A stretch of 64,000 nt of DNA from Conchocele bisecta. Lineage: Eukaryota > Mollusca > Bivalvia > Lucinida > Thyasiridae. The notes beneath the pieces were generated by a model. It made no database searches. It was not told the DNA's origin and worked only from the letters and a program-made list of their open reading frames with translations. Every line of letters starts with the position of its first letter. The first letter of the stretch is position 1. A program made the translations under genes and the position numbers. Below are positions 49,663 through 58,982 of the stretch, piece after piece. The DNA lies in assembly GCA_029237695.1 (NCBI GenBank), contig CM055266.1, forward strand, positions 108,207,370-108,271,369, in the 5' to 3' direction.

Positions 49663-51111
49663 ATTATACCCCCCCCGCAACGAGTTGTGGGGGGGGGGGG
49701 GGGGTATACTGGAGTCAGGTTGTCCGTGCGTCCGTCCGTGCGTCCGTCCGTGGTGCGTCCGTCCGTGCGTCCGTAAACTTAACATCAGAGAAATATTGTT
49801 ATAACTTCTATTTCCTTCATCTAAAATGCTTGATATTTCACACATGCATTCCTGTAAGGCTCTACTACCATGCTGTGCCAAATCCACGACCGTCCAACCC
49901 CAGCAGATCCAAAGGTCAAGGTCAAATACTTAGTCCGTAAACTTAACATCAGAGAAATATTGTTATAACTTCTATTTCCTTCATCTAAAATGCTTAATAT
50001 TTCACACATGCATTCCTGTAAGGCTCTACTACCATGCTGTGCCAAATCCACGACCGTCCAACCCCCGCAGATCCCAAGGTCAAGGTCAAATACTTAGTCT
50101 CTTTACGTAAACTTAACATCAGAGAAATATTGTTATAACTTCTATTTCCTTCATCTAAAATGCTTGATATTTCACACATGCATTCCTGTAAGGCTCTACT
50201 ACCATGCTGTGCCAAATCCACGACCGTCCAACCCCCGCAGATACCAAGGTCAAGGTCAAATACTTAGTCTCTTTACAAAACTTAACATCAGAGAAATATT
50301 GTTCTAACTTCTATTTCCTTCATCTAAAATGCTTAATATTTCACACATGCATTCCTGTAAGGCTCTACTACCATGCTGTGCCAAATCCACGACTGTCCAA
50401 CCCACGCTGATCCCAAGGTCAAGGTCAAATACTTAGTCTCTTTACAAAACTTAACATCAGAGAAATATTGTTCTAATTTCTATTTCCTTCATCTAAAATT
50501 CTTAATATTTCACACATGCATTCCTGTAAGGCTCTAATACCATGCTGTGCCAAATCCATGACCGTCCAACCCCCGCTGATCCCAATGTCAAGGTCAAATA
50601 CTTAGTCTCTTTACAAAACTTAACATCAGAGAAATAAGTTATAACTTCTATTTCCTTCATTGAAAATTCTTATTTCACTTGTGCATTCCTCTAAGGTTGT
50701 ACTATCATGCTGTGACAAATCTACGACTGTCCAACCCCTGCTGATCCCAAGGACAAGGTCACATACTTAGTCTCTTTACAAAACTTAACATCAGAGAAAT
50801 ATGTTATAACTTAATATTTCATATGCTGTGACAAATCCCCGCTGATCTCGAGGTCAACGTCACATACATACCGTATAACCTCGAATTAACGCCCCCCCCT
50901 CCTAATAAACGCCCCCCCCCCCACCAAAATAAAAAAAAATAAATAAAAAATTTACCAATGACCGCCAATTTCAAACACAAATAATCCTTAAATCCTTATT
51001 TGTGTTTGAAATTGGCCCACACACTTGGACATTTTTACATATTTTAGGGTTACCTAGGCCCACGCAGGGGGTATTCCGTAAGCCTCGCTTACTGACCAAT
51101 CTAGTTTCATT
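49663..51111 (-). mobile_element. Helentron-like element, family B, copy 3
   Basis: Reverse copy: hairpin around 'gcaacgagttgtgg' with a long G-run, CGTCC microsatellite at 49725-49775, about six core units ('ccaaggtcaaggtcaaat', 'ggcacagcatgg' in reverse), and 'agcctcgcttactgaccaat' at the far end. A C-run/A-rich insert ('aacgccccccc') lies at 50870-50995. Confidence 0.85.
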
Positions 51112-51937
51112 TGAAAATAAGATGGATTCTAGATCTATGTTGTCACAAGTACTATGGACAAGAAAACCCATCTTGGCCTAAATTTCCATTAATTTCAAAT
51201 CTCTTGCAAAAAATACATGTATTTCACTATTTGAAATGGCTGAAATAAGGAATACAGGTAATAACATACTAATCTGGTTGCTATGGTATGGTAGCAATTT
51301 GTGCTTTTCTGTTCTAAATTAGCATTAATTTTATGTATCATGTGTCTATTTCCGCAAATTGTTTAATGCTTAAGGTGTCAAATTAGGTGTTAAAAACATA
51401 ATGTTCAAAACCGTTGCTATGCAGTGTTTTATCTACATTTTTTAGCCAGTGAGTCAAAATTACCATTTCTGAGTTATTCTATAGAAAAAGGAATATATTT
51501 CAGACTTTTAGTGAGTTAAGTCTGAAAAATGTAGGTATTTGGCTCGTGCTGCAGAGGTAGATAAAACACTGGCTATGGTAATTAATTTTGTCAAAAATAA
51601 ATTGTTTGCACAAATTTTCTACCTTGTAAATCATGACAGTAGTTACATTATACTGTTATTATGCCCCCTATGCGATAGCTCATGTAATATTGTCAATATT
51701 ATGCGAGGGATTGCTTCGATACTTGAATCACCTGAAGATTTGTTACACACTCGCGTCACCATTAACACGACCTTGACATTGGTCACCTTCGAAATGTCGC
51801 TGAAACACTTATATAGCCATTTTGTTGTTTCAAAAGTTTGTAAGACTTTCTCCAACATGTAATATCTTCAATATTACGTGAATAATTGCTTCGATACTTG
51901 GACACTTGAATCTCCTGAACATGTGTCACACACACCA
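51112..51937. repeat. Unclassified with diverged direct repeats
   Basis: 51690-51800 ('ttgcttcgatacttgaatc', 'caccattaacacgacctt') recurs at 51880-51937 and continues after MITE F at 53842. 51423-51570 has the inverted pair 'cagtgttttatctac' / 'gtagataaaacactg'. Confidence 0.6.
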
Positions 51938-53845
51938 TTAAAGGTACATGCCCACTCAGTAGGCACAAAATGTTCTGTATATCAGAGACATCATCTGAGA
52001 TATTTTCTAGCAAAATAAACATTCATTCACCATTAGCCCATGCATTGATTGGCATTATTATACATTTTATATCAGACATAAAATTTCCACACTGATATCA
52101 GGGGCGATAATCGTGTTTCCTTAAAATGTTAATGGACATTACTATTTATTCTCTATATTTATTTTTAGCTCGACTATTCAAAGAATAGTTAGAGCTTATG
52201 TAGTCACCCCGGCGTCGGCATCACCGTCCACGCCTTGGTTAAGGTTTTTAGTCAAGCTTGTATATGGAATACTCCTGGCCCTACACCCACCATACTTGGA
52301 CAAATTCATCTCCTAGTGATGTACATCAACAACCCCTGACCTATATTTGACCTTAACCTATATTTAACCTTGAAATACTTAGTTAATTCCCCTTGGTTAA
52401 GGTTTTTAGTCAACCTTGGTTAAGTTTTTTAGTCAAGCTTGTACATGGAATACTATTGTGCATACTTACACCATACTTGACAACCTTTTCTCATATGGAT
52501 GTACATGAATAACCCCTGATCTATATTTGACCTTGACCTACATTTAACCTTGAATTATTTAGTTAATTCCCCTTGGTTAAGGTTTTTAGTCAAGCTTGTA
52601 GATGCAATACTCCTGGCCCTACACCAACCATACTTGGACAACTTCATCTCCTAGTGATGTACATCAACAACCCCTGACCTATATTTGACCTTGACCTACA
52701 TTTAACCTTGAATTACTTAGTTAATTCCCCTTGGTTATGGTTTTTAGTCAACCTTGGTTAAGGTTTTTAGTCAAGCTTGTAGATGCAATCAATACTCCTG
52801 GCCCTACACCAACCATACTTGGACAACTTCATCTCCTAGTGATGTACATCAACAACCCCTGACCTATATTTGACCTTGACCTACATTGCCTCTTGAATTA
52901 CTTACTTAATTCCCCTTGGTTAAGGTTTTTAGTCAACCTTGGTTAAGGTGTTTAGTCAAGCTTGTAGGTGGAATACTATTGTGCATACATACACTATACT
53001 TGGATAACTTTTTCTCATAGGGATGTACATCAATAACCCCTGACCTATATTTTACCTTGACCTACATTTAACCTTGCATTACTTAGTTATTTCCCCTTGG
53101 TTAAGGTTTGTACTCCAACTTGGTTAAGGTTTATAGTCAAGCTTGTATATGGAATACTCCTGGGCCTATAGCAACCATACTTGGACAACTTCATCTCCTA
53201 GTGATGTACATCAATAATCCCTGACCTATATTTGACCTTGACCTACTTTTAACCTTGGATTACTTAGTTATTTCCCCTTGGTTAATGTTTTTAGTCAAGC
53301 TTGTATATGGAATTCTCCTGGGCCTACAGCAACCATGCTTGGAAAACTTCATCTCCTAGTGATGTACATCAATAACCCCTGACCTATATCTGACATTGAC
53401 CTACATTTAACCTTGAATTACTTAGTTAATTTCCCTTGGTTAAGGTTTTTAGTCAACCTTGGTTAAGGTTTTTATGCGGGCCACGGCCACCTTCTTTATC
53501 AAGCTATGTGTACATCGACAACCCTCGTAGTCGAGCTATGCTGTTCTCCTACAGCTCTTGTTTGATGTGCAATTATCATACTTTATAATCTGTAGAAAAT
53601 ATTATTTTTTCAGGTGACGCATTTAATTAGTATAAGTAATAAAATAAAAACATGCCTCATTTGCATATGAAAATAGCCTGATACCACCACGCGTCACTAT
53701 CAGTAAAATACATATTACTAAATGATTATATCTGTATAGTGGGCACTCGTAATTTTTAGAACTTGTGGAATAGTGACACAATTATACACTTATTTAATTC
53801 ATATAAAGAACATATTGTGCCTACTGAGTGGGCATGTATCTTTAA
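51938..53845. mobile_element. TTAA-type MITE F, copy 3, interrupted by family E
   Basis: Ends 'aggtacatgcccactcagta' (51942) and 'tactgagtgggcatgtatct' (53822-53841) flanked by TTAA. The internal body is split by 52168-53563. Surrounding sequence 'caccattaacacgacc' occurs unoccupied at 51757. Confidence 0.85.
52168..53563 (-). mobile_element. Helentron-like element, family E, copy 2
   Basis: Reverse copy with about seven core units ('ggttaaggtttttagtcaag', 'gatgtacatcaacaacccct'), 'tagctcgactattcaaagaa' at one end and 'gctgttctcctacagctctt' at the other. Inserted in a T-run of MITE F with no target duplication. Confidence 0.85.
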
Positions 53846-54378
53846 CACGACCTTGACCTTTGTCACCTTCGAAATGTCGCTGAAACGCTGATTGGTCTAC
53901 AGTGACAAGCCTGTCTGTCAGTTTGCAGACTTCAAACAGATGCCCCCTTGTAAATTTTGAGAGTGTAAATGCCATGCCGCGGGCACAGTTATATCACAGA
54001 TTAATACCGTAAAAAACCTAAATATTCGGACACCATTTAATTGTGGAAACACATAAAATATATGATTTCCCGACAACAGTGAGCATGCAAATTTTTAAGG
54101 TTTGTGTGGCAGTATTGGTTTCATCACAATAACAATGTATTTGGATACAATTTGCTTTGGGAAACACCTATTTAATAGGGGTAAATCTTTTATAATTTTT
54201 GTTTCCTGACACGGATCTGCTTGATATTTCATACACACATTGTTCTAATGGTCCTCTACCGCCCTGCCACAAATATATGATCATCCCGCATGATCATAAG
54301 GTCAAGGTCACATACTTGGTGCGTTTGAAACCTTAAAGCTCGTGTAAATGTCTTGTAATTTCTGTTCCTTGGCACTCT
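53846..54378. other. Intergenic, Helentron-like core remnants
   Basis: 54200-54350 has 'ctgcttgatatttcatacac' and 'ggtcaaggtcacatacttgg', diverged core blocks like those of families B and C in reverse. Nothing else recognised. Confidence 0.45.
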
Positions 54379-54527
54379 GGGCCCGGTTGCTCAAAACATC
54401 AGTTAGCTTAACGGACTGTTAAATCCTTAACTGAATGGTTAAAATCTCTGTTAAACAGAGATTTTAACCATTCAGTTAAGGATTTAACAGTCCGTTAAGC
54501 TAACTGATGTTTTGAGCAACCGGGCCC
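54379..54527. mobile_element. 149 bp near-perfect palindrome MITE
   Basis: Arms 'gggcccggttgctcaaaaca' and its complement continue through 'ttaactgaatggttaaaatc' to a tiny centre 'tctgttaaacaga'. The lack of divergence between arms suggests recent origin. Confidence 0.9.
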
Positions 54528-54759
54528 TGCTTGATATTTGCACACTATCATGGGCCAGTGATGTGCAACACAAACCACTCTGAAACAAATGATCTTCATA
54601 TGACCTTGACCTATAAAAAAATGCCAATAAATACATTGTTATTTCTCTTGGTAAAAGCTTTTGTTTGAGCTTGTATTTTCAATACTATTCGGCATACAGC
54701 CATCATACTTGCCACTATCATGAACCAGTAATGTGTGCCGCACACCACTGTCAGGGATT

Positions 54760-54915
54760 CTGCTGGGGAAAATAAAAAAAATCGCCATTTCAAAAAAAAT
54801 AAAACAATTGGCAATAAAAATTACAATTTTCGATTTTTTTCCCAAAAATTGTAATTTTTTATCGCCAATTGTTTATTTTTATCGCCAATTGCGAAAGTGG
54901 CGATCGCCAGTGGAA
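54760..54915. repeat. A/T-rich inverted repeat
   Basis: 'aaattacaattttcgat' and 'aaaaattgtaatttttt' with 'caattggc' / 'gccaattg' arms. The same small stem occurs in the centre of fold-back I copy 2. Confidence 0.7.
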
Positions 54916-55044
54916 TCACTGCACTATGAAACAAATGTCTTTCATAAAACCATCACCTATAATTGCCAATCATTACATATTTTTTTCCCTTGGTTAAAGT
55001 TTTTTTTAGAGTTTGACAGTTTGTATCTGATCTCATGAAACATT

Positions 55045-56815
55045 TAAACCGTAATAACTACCGGTACAGACTTGATATTCAGTATTTATCCCATCAACAC
55101 AGTGCGTATGTGTCATGAAACACGGTGCCGTGAAACATTTAAACCGTAATAACTACCGGTACAGACTTGATATTCAGTATTTATCCCATCAACACAGTGC
55201 GTATGTGTCATGAAACACGGTGCCGTGAAACATTTAAACCGTAATAACTACCGGTACAGACTTGATATTCAGTATTTATCCCATCAACACAGTGCGTATG
55301 TGTCATGAAACACGGTGAAACCATTTAAACCGTAAATAACACCGGTACAGACTTGATAAACCAGTAATTTAACATCAACACAGGTCTAGTGTCAGACATT
55401 AAACCGTATAACTACCGGTACAGACTTGATATTCAGTATTTCTCCCATCAACACAGTGCGTATGTGTCATGAAACATTTAAACCGGTGCCGTGAAACATA
55501 AACCGTAACTACCGGTACAGACTTGATATTCAGTATTTATCCCATCAACACAGTGCGTATGTGTCATGAAACACGGTGCCGTGAAACATTTAAACCGTAA
55601 TAACTACCGGTACAGACTTGATATTCAGTATTTATCCCATCAACACAGTGCGTATGTGTCATGAAACACCGTGCCGGACATAAACGTAATACCTAGGTAC
55701 AGACTTGATATTCAGTATTTATCCCATCAACAACAGTGCGTATGTCATGAAACACGTCCCGTGAAACCATTTAAACCGTAAATAATACCGGTACAAAGAC
55801 TTGATATTCAGTATTTATCCCATCAACACAGTGCGTATGTGTCATGAAACACTTAAAAAACCGTAATAACTACCGGTACGACGCAGATTTATTGATAATT
55901 CGTATTTTATCCCATTTTCAAACTACAGTGCGTATTTGTGTCATGAAACACGTGCCGTGAAACATTTTAAACCGTAATAACTACCGTACAAGACTTGATA
56001 TTCAGTATTTATCCCATCAACACAGGCGTAATGTGTCCATGAAACACGGTGCCCGTTAAACAATTAAACGGAATAACTAACGGTAACGACTTGATTTAAA
56101 TCCCATATTTATCCCATCAACACAGTGCGTAATGTGTCAATGAAACATTTAAACCGTAGATAACTTCCGGTACAGACTTGATATTCAGTATTTAACCCCC
56201 ATCAACACAGTGCGTAGGTGTCCATGAAACACGGTCCCGTGAAAGCATTTAAAAACCTAATAACTACAGGTACACGACCTTGATATTCAGTATTTAACCC
56301 ATCAACACAGTGCGTATGTGTCATGAAACAACACCGGTGCGGTGAACAATTTAAACCGTAAATAACTACCGGTACCAGACTTGATATGCAGTATTTATAT
56401 TCCCATCAACACAGTGCGTCTAGTGTCATGAAACATTAATACCGTAATAACTACCGTACATGACTTATATCCAGTATTTATCCATCAACACAGTGCGTAA
56501 GTGTCATGAAACACGGTGCCGTGAAACATTTAAACCGTAATAAACGGTACAGACTTGATATTCCAGTATTTATCATCAACACAGTGCGTATGTGTCATTG
56601 AAACATTTAAACCGTATACCCGGTACAGACTGATTTATTCCCATATTTATCCCATCAACACAGTGCGTATGTGTCATGAAACACGGTGCCGTGAAACATT
56701 TAAACCGTAATAACTACCGGTACAGACTTGATATTCAGTATTTATCCCATCAACACAGTGCGTATGTGTCATGAAACACGGTGCCGTGAAACATTTTTGA
56801 TATCCAGTCAATATT
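55045..56815. repeat. 95 bp satellite
   Basis: About 18 units containing 'ttaaaccgtaataactaccg', 'gtacagacttgatattcag' and 'tttatcccatcaacacagtg', 'cacggtgccgtg'. First and last units are clean, middle units carry many indels. The array joins the left end of element J at its right border. Confidence 0.93.
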
Positions 56816-57003
56816 ATTTTTGCATTTTACAGCCATTTGTAGGTGTTGACGGGATAAATAGAATAGTAGGTTAGTACCGTGAATGGGAAAAAATATCTGG
56901 CGCGGCACGGAAACGGGATGTGCTCGGCATAGCCTCGCCCATCCCGTTTCCTGAGTCTTGCCAGATATTTTTTCCCATTCACGGCACACCTACTATTCTC
57001 TAT
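56740..57003. mobile_element. Element J, copy 2
   Basis: After the last satellite unit the sequence continues as in 8262-8533: 'acatttttgatatcc', 'tttgcattttacagccattt', and arms 'gaatagtaggttagtaccg' / 'cggcacacctactattc'. Confidence 0.8.
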
Positions 57004-57062
57004 GTAGCTATCTTATAATGTGTAGATGCACAAATTTAATTTTTTTTATTCGACCACAGGGT

Positions 57063-57292
57063 CATGAATTATCCACAGGGTGAAGTAACGGACCGAGGTC
57101 TATACATACATTAAATATGCCTAAAAGCATAAATAAATGAAGAAAAAAAATATTTTTTTTTATCCCTTCCATCTAACCATTATGGTTAGATGGAAGGGTA
57201 AAAAAATAATATTTTTTTTCTTCATTTATTTATGCTTTTAGGCATATTTAATGTATTTATAGACCTCGGTCCGTTACTTCACCCTGTGGAAT
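57063..57292. mobile_element. 230 bp fold-back
   Basis: 'ccacagggtgaagtaacgga' pairs with 'tccgttacttcaccctgtgg'; the stem continues through 'catttatttatgc' blocks to 'ctaaccattatggttag'. Confidence 0.9.
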
Positions 57293-57572
57293 TATCAACC
57301 CCTTTTGGACTTGACTTGAATTTGATAATTTTGTCTTTAACTCAAATTTTAAACTGTAATAGCTGGTGGCTTGATACATGTACTTGGTATATAGCTTTGC
57401 TTTCTTCTAGTGTCCCCGGTCATGAATTATCTCCCCTTTGTGACTTATAATTTCACCATTTTACCATGTAACTTGTAAAACTTTTAAACCATAATGACTG
57501 GAGACTTGATACTTGGTGTGTAGATGCACTAAGTGAACATCTACATGTATTTTTGATTTTTGGTGTGTAGAT
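57293..57572. repeat. Family D-like core remnants
   Basis: 'catgaattatctcccc', 'tttaaaccataatgactgg' and 'agacttgatacttggtgtgt' are diverged D core blocks in reverse. Confidence 0.55.
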
Positions 57573-57748
57573 GTCAGAGCTCCGGACTACTTGGCGTGAA
57601 ATTTTGTTATTTCTTCATCAAAAATGGCAAGTTGGGAGTCCTTTAGAATCGTCTCATTGAGACGATTCTAAAGCACTCCCAACTTGCCATTTTTGATGGG
57701 AGAAATAAGAAATTTACCTCCAAATTACGCACCTTAACTGGAGCTCTG
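57573..57748. mobile_element. Palindromic MITE with 'AGAGCTCC' ends
   Basis: 'cagagctccggacta' and 'taactggagctctgg' at the ends; inner stem 'aaaatggcaagttgggagt' around 'cgtctcattgagacg'. Confidence 0.85.
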
Positions 57749-58436
57749 GATGTGTAGACTTAACTTTAATGTTTTATTTGAACCTCAGGTCATGGATTAT
57801 ATCCCCTGTTTTGACTTACACTTTCACAATTTTGCCTTGTAACTTGTAAAACATTCACAAAGTGAATTTCTATTTCGATTTGACACTGTGTCATGGATTA
57901 TCTCCCCAATTCGGACTTAGCATTTTTCCTTGTTTACTATCAAAGCGTATATGGGGCATCTGTGTTCTATGAACACATTTTCTAGTTCTCCATGAAAGTA
58001 TGCAGACAATACATGTACATCAATCCATAAAATGATGGCTGGTATAACAAACAATAATACTCTCATTGTAGCTAGTGAATAGTGTAGTTCATGATCAAGA
58101 CAACATAATAATTATATAAAAATAGAAATTATATGTTGTGTGATTGGAATATATATCGTTGTCAGATCAGTGCTACACTGTTAATGAATGTGCATGTGTC
58201 CGGCCAGTGTATGGGATCTTCTTCCTTGCCGTATTTCAGTTTTTTGTGAAAATTAATTCTGATTTTTTTTTATTTTCCTTAAATAACAGGATATATTGAC
58301 AAAAGTTTCACTATATTTAATTGGACGTTTGCCATGAAATTTTTGTCAATTTTTCATCGTTATTAAAAGATAGAAGCTACATGTATTTATCACAGTTGTT
58401 TGAATTCCATTTTGCAAAGTACAAGTATATACATGT
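57749..58436. other. Intergenic A/T-rich sequence
   Basis: The first 200 bp continue family D remnants; otherwise nothing recognised. Should contain the TUBGCP6 promoter or 5' UTR, without visible signal. Confidence 0.4.
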
Positions 58437-58738
58437 ATTTGTGGCTGTGACTGGTGAAATGGGGCTTATGAGTTTTCCGACCAGGGTAGATCCAGATCAG
58501 CCTGTGTATCTGCACAATCTGATCAGGATCTGCACTGTTCGCCATTCCATCAATGAAATACTCGTCACAAGGAAAATACATGTATATTGTCATCACTGAT
58601 ATGGCCAAGATAGACCCAGATCAAATAGCACACTCCTGTAGCCTGATGATCAGGCTACAGGAGTGTGCTATTTGATCAGGAGCTGCTACACTGGTCACAA
58701 ATCCCGAAGCCCAATTTCTCCATTCACAGCCACATTTA
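58437..58738. mobile_element. MITE family M, complete inverted pair
   Basis: 'gtggctgtgactggtgaaat' at the left and 'aatttctccattcacagcca' at the right; an inner palindrome 'cacactcctgtagcctgatc' is centred at 58649. Ends 65 bp before the TUBGCP6 start codon. Confidence 0.85.
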
Positions 58739-58803
58739 GGTATAATGCTTATACCAGAATTCCTTATGTTTCTCAGCCAGTATGCGGTGAGGACAATCCT
58801 CAG

Positions 58804-58982
58804 ATGGCAGAGCCTACGCCCCTTCATGATGGAATCACGGGCCTGTTCACCGACCTGTGTGAGCTGCAGCTACCACGCGTTGCCCGGGCATCTCTCGTCC
58901 AGCCCCGCATTGACCGGCGCACCGCCACAAATAGGCTGAAGAGGAAGCTGTACGACACACTGTTTGAATTCCTAAAGCAAAG
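58804..58982 (+). CDS. TUBGCP6: TUBGCP6 exon 1
   Basis: Start ATGG follows CCTCAG; the frame is open upstream but crosses a MITE, so this Met, which is also the position of the vertebrate start, is preferred. The donor is CAAAG|GTACAG, phase 2; AG is completed to AGA by exon 2. This exon end and donor are repeated about 13 times downstream. Since units are 32 bp, later donors shift the frame and meet a stop (YSACLNS then TGA). Confidence 0.72.
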
